Source: Bernardetia sp.
GTDB taxonomy: Bacteria; Bacteroidota; Bacteroidia; Cytophagales; Bernardetiaceae
DNA: 64,000 nucleotides
Direction of reading: 5' to 3'
NCBI GenBank assembly: GCA_020630575.1
Contig: JAHDBD010000009.1
Coordinates: 100,632-164,631, forward strand
The translations under genes and the position numbers were made by a program. The notes beneath the pieces were generated by a model. That model saw only the letters and a list, made by a program, of their open reading frames with translations, was not told the origin of the DNA and did not search any database. The stretch's first letter is position 1. Each line of letters opens with the position of its first letter. Below, piece by piece: positions 25,859 to 34,105 of the stretch.

Positions 25859-26359
25859 CTATTTTTTTACTCTTGTAAATCTAAAAAAAGGTTGATTATT
25901 AAAATCCCCACCTACATAAAGAAGATCATCAACAGGAGCTTCTCCAATGGCAATAAAAACATTAAAACTTTCAGAATCGCCCAAAGGATCACCATCTCGT
26001 TCTCTAAACCAAAAAATATGAGGATTTCCATGTAAGACAGTCAGAAAATAGGGTTTATTTTCTGTAAAGATTTTCGTTTCGGATTTGAGGGTAATATAAC
26101 CAACCGAATAGATTATTTTATCCTTCAAAAAATCATGATATTTTTCAGGAATTTGCTTTAAAACAGTTGAATCTTTTTTAAAAACTAGGGTATAACCTTC
26201 TTGACGAGAAAACCATTCACCTTCCATAGCAGAAGAAACAACATTTTCTTTGTCATTTATATAATTTAGAGAAATTGAATCTTCTTGCGCTAGGCTTTTG
26301 AAAGAAATAAAACTAAACAATAAAAATAGTAAAGTAGCTTTTTGAAATAGGTTTTGCAT
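25859..26359 (-). CDS. Hypothetical exported protein
   Basis: A 166-residue protein with a signal peptide ending SFKSLAQ-EDS (about residue 24). The mature part is beta-rich with a segment EGEWFSRQEGYTLVFKKDSTV typical of small lipocalin-like or DUF-type ligand folds, then YFLTVLHGNPHIFWFRERDGDPLGD. There are no Cys residues in the mature part and no catalytic motif. I do not recognise the family. It ends next to the bidirectional terminator at 25816; the upstream gene lies 120 bases away on the same strand. Confidence 0.65.
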   Translation of the reverse strand: MQNLFQKATLLFLLFSFISFKSLAQEDSISLNYINDKENVVSSAMEGEWFSRQEGYTLVFKKDSTVLKQIPEKYHDFLKDKIIYSVGYITLKSETKIFTENKPYFLTVLHGNPHIFWFRERDGDPLGDSESFNVFIAIGEAPVDDLLYVGGDFNNQPFFRFTRVKK

Positions 26360-26479
26360 TTCGTTTTAGTTTAAGTAGAAAAGTAATAATTTGTTCTACC
26401 GAAAAATACGCAAATAAAATGCAAAAGATTGGAAAAGTGAAGACAGAAATACTATTCTTGTTTTGAAAACTGACTTTTA

Positions 26480-26914
26480 TTAAAACTCTTGTGGAAGTTC
26501 TGCCAAGCCATTAAAAATACGTTCTTTGAGTAGATTTATGATTCTTCTGTCTGTTCCTGTTCTGTTTTGAGCATACAGATTATATTCTTCCAAATCAAAA
26601 TGTCCGATTATCATTCCTAATAACTGACTTTTAAATTTTATATCTTTCTGAAAGACAGTATCGATATATTCTCGCTGTTTGGTTGCTGAAAGTCTTGAAT
26701 AGCTTCTTTTGTCTTCTGTTTTACTGCCTTTTTTTGTCTCTTTTTCTAGGATATAATCTTTAAAAATAGCAAGTAAAACCTTATTTTGAAGTTTTAAGAT
26801 AGGACGCAATGTAGCATTTTGAAAACGTTCTTCGCCACTCATTGTATCTACAAGAAGTGCATTTGGAATCTGTGGACGAATAGATTTTTTAGGAGTAAGG
26901 TTTTGATCAGCCAA
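26480..26914 (-). CDS. Conserved hypothetical protein downstream of mlaE
   Basis: A 144-residue soluble, basic and mostly helical protein: SIRPQIPNALLVDTMSGEERFQNATLRPILKLQNKVLL, shown here in part (IRPQIPNALLVDTMSGEERF), then FKDYILEKE, SRLSATKQREYIDTVFQ and a C-terminal helix pair. I believe I have met similar short proteins in other Bacteroidota but cannot name a family or function. There is no signal peptide or membrane helix. It lies 64 bases downstream of mlaE on the same strand, so co-transcription is plausible, in the place where an ATPase gene (mlaF) would normally sit. Confidence 0.65.
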   Translation of the reverse strand: MADQNLTPKKSIRPQIPNALLVDTMSGEERFQNATLRPILKLQNKVLLAIFKDYILEKETKKGSKTEDKRSYSRLSATKQREYIDTVFQKDIKFKSQLLGMIIGHFDLEEYNLYAQNRTGTDRRIINLLKERIFNGLAELPQEF

Positions 26915-26978
26915 TGTGTATAGTAATAAATGGTAAGTGATAAGTTATAAATGAACAAGAGTAATGTTTTCACAAAAA

Positions 26979-27707
26979 TCAAACAAGCATTTGAGCCAGT
27001 AAATAATCAGCTAATAAAATAGCGATACAACTTGTCGTTACTGCTTTCGTACTTGACTCTCCTACTTCTAATGCGCCACCTCGTGTATAATATCCCATAT
27101 AAGCCGAAATTGAAGTTACCAAAAAGGCGAAAACAATTGACTTAATAAGCATAAATCCGACATTGAAAGTAACAAAATCTAAGCGAATTCCATATACATA
27201 TTCTACTGATGTTACTTGTCCTGTAAGTGTTGCAGCCAAATATCCACCTGTAATAGCTAAAAAGGCAGCTAACACAACAAGTAGAGGATAAGTAGCTATA
27301 CCTGCCAAAATCTTTGGAAAAACTAAATAAGAAGTTGCATTAATTCCCATTACTTCAATGGCATCAATTTGTTCTGTAATACGCATTGTACCAAGTCCAC
27401 CAGCGATATTCGAACCTACTTTTCCAGCAAAAACAATAGCTGTAATAGTAGGGGCTAATTCCAAAATAGTCATATCACGAACGATTGTACCGATAAGCGA
27501 TTTAGGAATAAGAGGACTAACAAGGTTATAAGCTGTCTGAACAGCCGTTACAGCACCTATAAAAGTCGAAATAATTGTGACAATATATACCGAACTAATA
27601 CCAATTCGCATACATTCATCGACAAAAAGACGAACGTAAACGTGCCAAGGCTCCATATCTGTAACCGTTCGGCTCAAAAAAATCATATACTTACCAATAC
27701 TTTTCAT
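26979..27707 (-). CDS. mlaE: MlaE-family ABC transporter permease
   Basis: Inner-membrane permease of the Mla/Mce phospholipid-transport type, 242 residues with about five membrane helices. The family signature is clear: FVDECMRIGISSVYIVTII, FAGKVGSNIAGGLGTMRITEQIDAIEVMGIN (seen in the E-Q-I-D-A-I-E-V-M-G part, about 125-137) and LVFPKILAGIATYPLL. With an ATPase (MlaF) and an Mce-domain protein (MlaD) it moves phospholipids between the membranes. Neither partner is adjacent here, unlike the usual cluster; they may be elsewhere. A perfect 22-bp palindrome lies 39 bases upstream of the start codon and could be an operator. Confidence 0.93.
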   Translation of the reverse strand: MKSIGKYMIFLSRTVTDMEPWHVYVRLFVDECMRIGISSVYIVTIISTFIGAVTAVQTAYNLVSPLIPKSLIGTIVRDMTILELAPTITAIVFAGKVGSNIAGGLGTMRITEQIDAIEVMGINATSYLVFPKILAGIATYPLLVVLAAFLAITGGYLAATLTGQVTSVEYVYGIRLDFVTFNVGFMLIKSIVFAFLVTSISAYMGYYTRGGALEVGESSTKAVTTSCIAILLADYLLAQMLV

Positions 27708-27745
27708 GTAGGATAGTTAGTTGAAAAAATGTTTGCAAAACTTTC

Positions 27746-27767
27746 TTTGCAAGCATCTGCTTGCAAA
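27746..27767. repeat. Perfect inverted repeat upstream of mlaE
   Basis: TTTGCAAGCA-TC-TGCTTGCAAA, 10-bp arms with a 2-base centre. A second short hairpin, CAAGAT-AAA-ATCTTG, lies at about 27779-27793. The pair may be a composite dispersed element or an operator for mlaE. Confidence 0.5.
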
Positions 27768-27822
27768 ATGATAAACACAAGATAAAATCTTGCGCTAGAA
27801 ATTAGTTGATTTCGATACAAAT

Positions 27823-27888
27823 TTATAAAAAAATGCTTCATTTGAGAAACTAAGTAAAAACAGACTTACAATTTCTCAAACAAAGCAT
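27823..27888 (-). terminator. Terminator of trhO
   Basis: On the minus strand a long stem GCTT-TGTTTGAGAAA / TTTCTCAAATG-AAGC with a 22-base loop is followed by ATTTTTTT, about 60 bases past the trhO stop codon. Confidence 0.65.
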
Positions 27889-27942
27889 AAAACGTTTTTA
27901 AATCAAAACAGTTTAAATATTCTACTATTAATTCTGATTTTA

Positions 27943-28968
27943 TTATTTTTCTTTTTCATTTTTGTCTATTACTTTATCAACGTTCCAACCAATATAAGGA
28001 TTGTAACCGTTAAGATTTTTCTTGTACATTCCTTTTCCTTCTGGTTCGTAATTACGTTTTTCTGGGTGATTTTTACATTCGTCACTACATGCACCATCCA
28101 TTTTTTCCAAACAAGGTTTGCAAATAGTTGTATGTCGGTTACATTTTGGATTAGCACAGTTTACCATATAATCGCTGCGTTCTTTACAAACATAACACGT
28201 ACTTACCAAAGTTGGATTTACTTCATTGACATCAACAGCTACACGCTCATCAAACACATAGCATTTTCCTTCAAAATCTTCTCCTCCTACTTCTTTTCCA
28301 TATTTGATTATTCCTCCATGAAGTTGATATACATCTTTAAAACCTTCTTTCATGAGCAAAGCAGTAGCTTTTTCACATTTTATTCCACCTGTACAGTAGG
28401 TTAAAACTTTTTTATCTTTATACTTTTCTAATTCTTTTACTTTCTCTGGAAAATCTCTAAAATTCTCAATATCTAAGGTAACAGCATTTTTGAAGTGTCC
28501 CAAATTATGTTCATAATCCGAACGCACATCAAGAATAACGACATCTTCCATATCTTTAAGATTTTTGAATTCTTGTGGAGAAAGGTGAGTTCCTGTTCCG
28601 TGATACGGTTTTATGTGTGGAATACCTGCGTGAACGATTTCTTTTTTCAAACGAACATTTATCTTACTAAATGTATTCGTTTCTGATGCATCAATTTTGA
28701 AATCAATATCTTTAAAACGAACATCGTTTTCTAAAGCATCAATATATTTTTGACATGCTTCTGGAGTTCCACAGACTGTTCCGTTTAAACCTTCATCGGC
28801 CACAATAATTCTTCCCAAAAGCCCTAGTTTTATACAAAAAAGATGATGTTCTTCCTTGAATTTTTCTGGATTTTCTATTGGAGTAAAACAGTAATACAAA
28901 AGGACACGATACGGAAAATGAGGATTTTCGACGTTATTAATTGCTAAGTTTTCTTGAGTTGTTTTCAT
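27943..28968 (-). CDS. trhO: tRNA uridine 5-hydroxylase TrhO (rhodanese family)
   Basis: Oxygen-dependent enzyme making 5-hydroxyuridine at position 34 of certain tRNAs. Domain order is an N-terminal UPF0176 acylphosphatase-like domain (about 18-110, with LLGRIIVADEGLNGTVCG), a rhodanese domain (about 120-225) with the active-site loop YCTGGIKCEKATALL, and a C-terminal Cys-rich zinc-type tail (CYVCKERSDYMVNC, CNRHTTICKPCLEKMDGACSDEC). The 341 residues match the Bacteroidota form. A TATCTTTG -7 box (29063-29056) lies about 85 bases upstream, without a clear TTG. An inverted family A repeat lies in the same leader. Confidence 0.93.
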   Translation of the reverse strand: MKTTQENLAINNVENPHFPYRVLLYYCFTPIENPEKFKEEHHLFCIKLGLLGRIIVADEGLNGTVCGTPEACQKYIDALENDVRFKDIDFKIDASETNTFSKINVRLKKEIVHAGIPHIKPYHGTGTHLSPQEFKNLKDMEDVVILDVRSDYEHNLGHFKNAVTLDIENFRDFPEKVKELEKYKDKKVLTYCTGGIKCEKATALLMKEGFKDVYQLHGGIIKYGKEVGGEDFEGKCYVFDERVAVDVNEVNPTLVSTCYVCKERSDYMVNCANPKCNRHTTICKPCLEKMDGACSDECKNHPEKRNYEPEGKGMYKKNLNGYNPYIGWNVDKVIDKNEKEK

Positions 28969-29019
28969 ACCTATTTCTTAGTTTCAGCTAAGTGGTAAAA
29001 TAATTATTTTTACTTTCAA

Positions 29020-29037
29020 ACAGACTAGGAAGTCTGT
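29020..29037. repeat. Palindromic dispersed repeat, family A, copy 2
   Basis: ACAGACT-AGGA-AGTCTGT, the reverse orientation of copy 1; the flank TATACA matches copy 1 read from the other strand. It sits between the lolD-type gene end and the trhO start, both on the minus strand. Confidence 0.75.
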
Positions 29038-29111
29038 TATACAAAATTTGATTTGCAAAGATACGAAAAAGGATATAAAATTTTAACTTCATTTTCTCAA
29101 AATACTTGAAA

Positions 29112-29762
29112 TCAAACTACCAAACCTTTTTGCAAAACAATCTCTCTATCTGCCATTTTTGCCAGTTCTGGATTGTGCGTGACGATGACAAAAGTTTGGC
29201 TAAATTCTTCTCTTAGTGTAAAAAAAAGTTTGTGTAACTCGTCAGCATTTTTGCTGTCTAAATTTCCACTTGGTTCGTCAGCAAAAACTAAGGCTGGAGA
29301 ATTTATCAATGCTCTTGCAACAGCTACACGCTGCTGTTCTCCACCTGAAAGCTCGGAAGGTTTGTGGTCTTTTCTATCTAATATTCCAAAACGGTCTAAG
29401 AGTTCTGATGCTCTTTTTTCAGCTTCTTTGACATTTTTTTTACCAATAAAAGCAGGCATGCAGACATTTTCTAAAGCTGAAAATTCTGGTAAAAGATTAT
29501 GAAATTGAAAAATAAAACCGATTTGCTGGTTACGAAAAGTAGCTAATTTATTCGATTTTAGTTTCTGCACTTCTACACCATTAATGATTATTTCGCCTTT
29601 GTCTGGTGCATCTAATGTTCCCAAAATATGCAAAAGTGTAGACTTTCCTGCACCTGAAGAACCTGTAATAGCTACAACTTCTTTTTTGGCAATCGATAAA
29701 TCAATTCCTTGCAAGACTTCTAATGAACCGTATTTTTTGACTATATTTTTGGCAATGAGCAT
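29112..29762 (-). CDS. LolD-type ABC transporter ATPase
   Basis: A 216-residue ATPase of the MacB/LolD group. Walker [10 protein letters not shown] (34-42), Q-loop [16 protein letters not shown], signature [16 protein letters not shown], Walker [13 protein letters not shown] and the H-loop in VTHNPELA are all intact. It matches LolD by length and sequence feel; LolD powers lipoprotein release from the inner membrane with LolC/E permeases, none of which is adjacent. An isolated ATPase gene of this sort in Bacteroidota is usually taken as LolD, but an FtsE- or MacB-like role is possible. A TATCTTTG -7 box (29798-29791) lies 29 bases upstream of the ATG. Confidence 0.85.
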   Translation of the reverse strand: MLIAKNIVKKYGSLEVLQGIDLSIAKKEVVAITGSSGAGKSTLLHILGTLDAPDKGEIIINGVEVQKLKSNKLATFRNQQIGFIFQFHNLLPEFSALENVCMPAFIGKKNVKEAEKRASELLDRFGILDRKDHKPSELSGGEQQRVAVARALINSPALVFADEPSGNLDSKNADELHKLFFTLREEFSQTFVIVTHNPELAKMADREIVLQKGLVV

Positions 29763-30078
29763 AGATGTAGTTTTTCTAGTTTTTATTTTGCAAAGATAGG
29801 AAATTGATTTTTTATTTTGTTAGTTTAGTTGTAGGAAAGGAAAGGCATTTTCCTTACAGAAATGCAAAAAAACTCAAACAAAAGTATTTGAGCTTTTTTC
29901 ATTCCCCTTAAATAACTTGTGTTTTTCAGACACAGTTTTTTTAATCCTTAACTTCCTAAAATATACATAATAGATTTTTCAAAAAATGTTTAACCTAAGC
30001 AAATGAACAATTATTTTGGCTTTTTATCCAAAAAAATACCTTGTTTTTAATATTACGTACAAATTGGGAAATTAAGGT
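29763..30078. other. Intergenic region lolD-type gene / M56 gene
   Basis: Holds the -7 box of the lolD-type gene and the terminator of the M56 operon (29868-29902). A short stem GGAAA-GGCATT-TTCC occurs near 29839. No gene was seen. Confidence 0.4.
29868..29902. terminator. Terminator downstream of the M56 peptidase gene
   Basis: AAAAAACTCAAA / TTTGAGCTTTTTT with an 8-base loop; A and T tracts on both sides make it bidirectional. It is about 180 bases past the M56 stop codon. Confidence 0.6.
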
Positions 30079-31701
30079 TTAGTCATTACCTTTTTTAGCA
30101 TTTTCCTCTTCTTCTTGCTGTTTTCTTGTCTTAAATTTTAAATCAATAGTCGCTGGTTTTGTTCCTTTTTTATCTATTTTCAAATAATAAATTCCTGTTT
30201 TTTGTTGCCCCATTAACCAAGCAGATTTATATTCTAAATCTAAATTAGGCGTATAATCAATCATTTCTTCTCCGTTTTCAGCTACAATTTTCACCTTTAC
30301 TTCCTCTTCACTTTGTATATCAAATCTATACATAGTACCAGTAGATAAAACCAAAGTATATTCATCTTTATTTTTCTTTATTTCATACGTTTTTACTTTC
30401 CTAAATCCGTTCTCATCTGCTTTAACTAAACTTTCTTTTTCCTCAAACTTACGAGAAGCCATTGCCAAAGAAGTATTCTTTTTATTTTCTGGAACTGTAA
30501 TTTCTAGTCTGTATTTTGCTGTTGTCGTATTTCTGAAAGTGAAACCTCTAAAATATTTTTCAGCTATAAAATTAGTAACCATTTGTTCTCCTTTTTCATC
30601 AAACATTTTAATTTCTACACCCTCAAAATCGTCAGCAGGAAAAAGACGTAACATGTAATCATTGTCCTTTTCTAAATCTAACTCCATAGTAGTAGTCTTA
30701 CGGATTTTATACGATTTTCCTACTTCATACTCCTTCGGAAAAGCTGCTGCAAAATCATTAGAAGAAACTTCTGAACGCTCTGAAATTTCCACGTATTCTT
30801 TCAAACAACTGGTCATAAAAACACACAAGAAAAGAGCAGGAACAGCAAGCATAATTTTGAGCTTTGCAATTTTGTGAGAAGGCGATTTAGTAATCATAAT
30901 TACACGCTTTTTAAGTAGTGAGTATTGATGAAATTTGGTAACAAAAGGTAGATTTCTACCCACAAAATGTTGATTGATAAGCAAATTGAGATACTGTTTT
31001 TTGTCAGAAAAATGAGTAATTGTCTCTTTGTCAGCCAAATATTCATGTGTATCTCTCAAGGCTTTTTTATAGAAATAAATAAGAGGATTAAACCACAATA
31101 ATATTCCTAAAAATTCAATCAAAAGTAAATCTAGGGCATGTTTTTGTCTGACATGTGCTTTTTCGTGTGCTATAATTTCAGCTTGTTCTGCTTCTGAAAA
31201 GTCATTGTTCTTAGAAATAAAAACCCAATTAAAGAAAGAAAAAGGCTCAGTTTCTGACTTGGTTTCAATCAGTGTAAAATGCTCTTTTTTAGTTTTTTGT
31301 CCTGTAAAATAGAGTTTCAAAATCATTGAGAGACCTAAAAGAATTCTAATAAAAATTACTGTAACTCCTAACATATAAATCAAAAGAATCCAAGTAGATG
31401 GTTCTGAAAAAATACTTTTTGAGGTTTCTGTAGTTGCATCATTTATTGCATCTCCATAAGCTAGAAAAATATCAATTTCTGGAACAGTTACAGCTTCTGA
31501 ATTTTGGAAAAACAGTCCTAAAAAATTGGATATATTCAACGGAAAAAATGGCAAAATAAGTGTCAGCAATAATGCAAAAACTAAATATTTTCTATTCAAA
31601 CTAAAGAATGTTTCATTTTTTAGAAAAAGAAAATAAGGAATATATAGCAAGACCAAAAACAAACTGCATTGTAGCAGATAATCAAAAAATAGTAGTTTCA
31701 T
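30079..31701 (-). CDS. M56-family (BlaR1-like) signal-transducing peptidase with periplasmic beta domain
   Basis: Integral membrane metalloprotease of the BlaR1/MecR1 type, 540 residues. Four N-terminal membrane helices surround the gluzincin site IIAHEKAHVRQKHALDLL (HExxH at about 178-182) with the third ligand region in DTHEYLADKE. A fifth membrane helix (about 278-299) ends in FMTSC, which looks like a lipobox at Cys299. After it come two similar beta-rich domains (about 320-420 and 425-530; YKIRKTTTMELDLEKDNDY and YEIKKNKDEYTLVLSTGTMY) that look like PPC-type domains and are presumably periplasmic sensors. It lies 42 bases after blaI in one operon; activation would lead to BlaI cleavage. 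The inducing signal is unknown; there is no penicillin-binding domain. Confidence 0.9.
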   Translation of the reverse strand: MKLLFFDYLLQCSLFLVLLYIPYFLFLKNETFFSLNRKYLVFALLLTLILPFFPLNISNFLGLFFQNSEAVTVPEIDIFLAYGDAINDATTETSKSIFSEPSTWILLIYMLGVTVIFIRILLGLSMILKLYFTGQKTKKEHFTLIETKSETEPFSFFNWVFISKNNDFSEAEQAEIIAHEKAHVRQKHALDLLLIEFLGILLWFNPLIYFYKKALRDTHEYLADKETITHFSDKKQYLNLLINQHFVGRNLPFVTKFHQYSLLKKRVIMITKSPSHKIAKLKIMLAVPALFLCVFMTSCLKEYVEISERSEVSSNDFAAAFPKEYEVGKSYKIRKTTTMELDLEKDNDYMLRLFPADDFEGVEIKMFDEKGEQMVTNFIAEKYFRGFTFRNTTTAKYRLEITVPENKKNTSLAMASRKFEEKESLVKADENGFRKVKTYEIKKNKDEYTLVLSTGTMYRFDIQSEEEVKVKIVAENGEEMIDYTPNLDLEYKSAWLMGQQKTGIYYLKIDKKGTKPATIDLKFKTRKQQEEEENAKKGND

Positions 31702-31743
31702 TTTGAATTATGATTAGTGGTAAATTAGTAGTGATTAATAGAA

Positions 31744-32142
31744 TTATGATTTAGTGTTTTTGTCTTTTTCCTCTTCCTTTTTTTGGTCTTCTTTTTCCAT
31801 CATTTTCATGATGTCATCTAGCTCTTCGATATCAATTTCTTCTTTTTTGGCAAAAAAGGAAACGAGTTTTTTAAATGAACCGTCAAAATATCTATCTAAG
31901 ACACTTCTAGTTGCAAATTTTGCATACTCTTCTCGGCTTACCAATGGAAAATATTGATGTGTATTTCCGTAGGCTTTATGTCCAACAAACTTTTTAGTTT
32001 CCAAAATTCGGATAATTGTCGAAACAGTCGTATAACTTGGCTTTTTGCCTTCAATTTTTTCTATTAGTTCTTTTACAAATGCTTTTTCTGCATCCCAAAG
32101 AAGTTGCATAATTTTTTCTTCAGCTTTTGTCAATTCTTGCAT
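31744..32142 (-). CDS. blaI: BlaI/MecI/CopY-family repressor
   Basis: A 132-residue winged-helix repressor. The N-terminal DNA-binding part reads LTKAEEKIMQLLWDAEKAF and PSYTTVSTIIRILETKKFVGH, with the recognition helix in TTVSTIIRIL; the dimerisation helices follow at about 80-110, and a Lys/Glu-rich tail ends it. The family represses its own operon and is inactivated through the M56 peptidase, here encoded immediately downstream. A promoter (32228-32258) and a perfect inverted repeat at the predicted start site (32207-32224) fit autoregulation. The gene symbol denotes the family, not beta-lactam resistance. Confidence 0.92.
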   Translation of the reverse strand: MQELTKAEEKIMQLLWDAEKAFVKELIEKIEGKKPSYTTVSTIIRILETKKFVGHKAYGNTHQYFPLVSREEYAKFATRSVLDRYFDGSFKKLVSFFAKKEEIDIEELDDIMKMMEKEDQKKEEEKDKNTKS

Positions 32143-32206
32143 GATGGATTGGATTGTGTCATTGATAAAACAACAACAGGGAGGTAAATTAAAAGTGGGG
32201 AGTTAA

Positions 32207-32224
32207 CAACTAACAACTTAGTTG
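32207..32224. promoter_or_regulatory. Candidate BlaI operator
   Basis: CAACTAA-CAAC-TTAGTTG, a perfect 7-bp inverted repeat with 4-base spacer. It begins 4 bases after the -7 box of the blaI promoter and spans the expected transcription start, 65 bases upstream of the blaI ATG. Confidence 0.55.
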
Positions 32225-32227
32225 ATA

Positions 32228-32258
32228 CAAACATACGGTAATAAAACTAAAGAAGCAA
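32228..32258 (-). promoter_or_regulatory. Promoter of the blaI-M56 operon
   Basis: On the minus strand TTG (32258-32256), 20-base spacer, TATGTTTG (32235-32228), an exact TTG-N20-TAnnTTTG match. Confidence 0.65.
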
Positions 32259-32279
32259 ATCATTCAACTAAAAAATTAG

Positions 32280-32457
32280 TTATTCTTTTAAAATAAAAAT
32301 CTGAAAGACTAAAAATGCACCTGCGATGATAACAAGCAAAGGAGGAATTTTAATTCTATTAAATTAAAACAGGAACAAAAAGTATTACAAAAAGCAGAAT
32401 CAAAAACTTCAAAACAGGATTTGTCAAAGGCAATGTAGCTTCAAAAATATGCTCCAT
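32280..32457 (-). pseudogene. Relic of a CPA2/Kef-type cation:proton antiporter gene
   Basis: Starting at an ATG, 32 codons read MEHIFEATLPLTNPVLKFLI... and end in LFVPVLI at a stop, which is the N-terminal helix of Kef/CPA2 antiporters. One base later, in the next frame, it continues as NRIKIPPLLVIIAGAF, the second family motif (intact members have NKIKIPHLLGLIIAGAxIGP). After that the similarity ends and a stop follows at 32280. So one frameshift plus a large deletion left about 55 codons of a normally 400-700-residue protein. A longer frame reading up to 32574 only adds unrelated codons. Confidence 0.65.
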
Positions 32458-32552
32458 ATTCGTTTTATAGAGTAAGAATGGTAGAAACCAAAATAGCCAT
32501 TTATGAGTAAATTTCAGTTTAAAAACTGAGATAAATTTCTGTTTTTGTTCAG

Positions 32553-32594
32553 ACAAAAAAGCGTAATTCTTCAATAATGAAAAATTACGCTTTG
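32553..32594 (-). terminator. Terminator of the MATE gene
   Basis: On the minus strand AAAGCGTAATT / AATTACGCTTT (11 bp) followed by TTTTTGT, 25 bases past the MATE stop codon. Confidence 0.8.
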
Positions 32595-32618
32595 TAGTAT
32601 TTTTTAGATAAAAATTAT

Positions 32619-33959
32619 CTAAAATTTTTTCCTTTCAAAACGCCAAGTAAGCAAGACAGAAGAGGTAATAAGTCCTAGACATAATCCCCACCAAATACCA
32701 GTAACACCCATTTTAAGAGGAAAAGCTAAAATATATCCACCACCAATACCAACTACCCAGTACGCAAAAAGACTAATTGCTGTCGGAACTTTAATATCTT
32801 CTAATCCTCTAAGGTTTCCTGCCGAAACTACTTGTATTCCGTCTGTCATCTGAAAAACAGCTACAATGATAAGAAGTTGCATCGTTATTTCTATAATCTG
32901 TGCTGCATTGGGTTCGGCTTCATTGATGTACCAAAGTGGAATTTGTGCATTAAATAAAAATATTAGTCCTGCCATGGCTGCCATAAACATAACAATCAAA
33001 TAAACGGCACTTCTTCCTGTGATTTTGATTTCACTTAGATTATTTTTCCCTACTAAATTTGCTATGGCAACAGTTGTTCCTTGAGAAATTCCCACAGCCA
33101 CCATAAATGTTGTAAATGCAATATTAAGTGCAATTTGGTGCGCTGCTAGAGCTTCTTTACTAATCCAGCCTGCCATAATTGCAGCCACACCAAACGCACC
33201 ACTTTCAAAAACCATTTGCAGACCAATAGGAACTCCAATGTTTAATAATTTCTTGAAAATTTCTTTTGAAAAGACTGAAATCGAAAATGTAAAATCAATA
33301 AACTTTCTAAAAAAAGGCAAAGCAAAAAATATAATCAGCATTACTAATAAAAGTAAAACACGAGAAACAAGTGTTGCTACTCCTGCTCCCACAAGCCCAA
33401 GTTCTGGAAAGCCAAATTTACCAAAAATAAGAAGATAATTAAGTATGATATTGACTACACAGGAAAGAATATTGACAGTCATAGGTACTTTTGTCTTGGT
33501 AAGAGCTTCTGAAAACTGTTGTAGAGCCAAAAACAAAAACCAAGGAATAATAGAAAGTGCCACCAAACGATAATATGGAATTGCTAACACGACTACTGAA
33601 GGAGGTTGATCAAGATAATTCAAAAATGGAACTGCCATTTCAAAACCTAACCACATGAGCGTGCTTACAAGTGCATAAAGCACCATTCCATTTTGCAAAT
33701 ATTTGGCACAAAGAGGAAAGTTTTTAGCTGCATACGCATTAGCAACAGGAGGCTTCAGACCATAAGTAAGACCAATTCCGAAGGTCGCAAAAGTAAAAAT
33801 GGCACTATTTGCAAAAGCTGATGAAGCAAGTGCAACAGTATCATAGTTTCCTACCATAATCGTATCTGAAAGCGCAATCAAAACCGTTGTAATTTGTCCT
33901 AAAACGATTGGTGAAGACAGACGAATATGTTTTTTGAAGTAGAAAAGATAATTTTTCAT
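32619..33959 (-). CDS. MATE-family efflux transporter
   Basis: Twelve-helix multidrug and toxin extrusion pump, cation-coupled, in the inner membrane. Both halves are visible: SPIVLGQITTVLIALSDTIMVG at residues 14-35 is the first family motif, and FESGAFGVAAIMAGWISKEALAAHQIALN (in part) with VGISQGTTVAIANLVGKNN marks the second half, as in NorM/DinF-type members. I start at MKNYLFYFKKHIRLSSP (33959, 446 residues), the normal family length; the frame is open 17 codons upstream (34010) but those codons look like leader sequence. It is a single gene with its own terminator; the substrate is unknown. Confidence 0.92.
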   Translation of the reverse strand: MKNYLFYFKKHIRLSSPIVLGQITTVLIALSDTIMVGNYDTVALASSAFANSAIFTFATFGIGLTYGLKPPVANAYAAKNFPLCAKYLQNGMVLYALVSTLMWLGFEMAVPFLNYLDQPPSVVVLAIPYYRLVALSIIPWFLFLALQQFSEALTKTKVPMTVNILSCVVNIILNYLLIFGKFGFPELGLVGAGVATLVSRVLLLLVMLIIFFALPFFRKFIDFTFSISVFSKEIFKKLLNIGVPIGLQMVFESGAFGVAAIMAGWISKEALAAHQIALNIAFTTFMVAVGISQGTTVAIANLVGKNNLSEIKITGRSAVYLIVMFMAAMAGLIFLFNAQIPLWYINEAEPNAAQIIEITMQLLIIVAVFQMTDGIQVVSAGNLRGLEDIKVPTAISLFAYWVVGIGGGYILAFPLKMGVTGIWWGLCLGLITSSVLLTWRFERKKF

Positions 33960-34105
33960 AGAAAGCAAGGTAGTTTTGTTATGGCTACGTTCAAGTACCA
34001 AAAACGACAAGGAGAGAAAAAGGATTACAATAGGTCAAAAAAACATTTACAAAATTAGTTCATTCGTAATGCTTTTTAATGAATTATTGTTATGATTTTA
34101 TTTTT

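Noticed and set aside
32458..32574. N-terminal extension of the antiporter relic
   Set aside because: Family similarity starts at MEHIFEATLPL; upstream codons overlap the MATE terminator hairpin.
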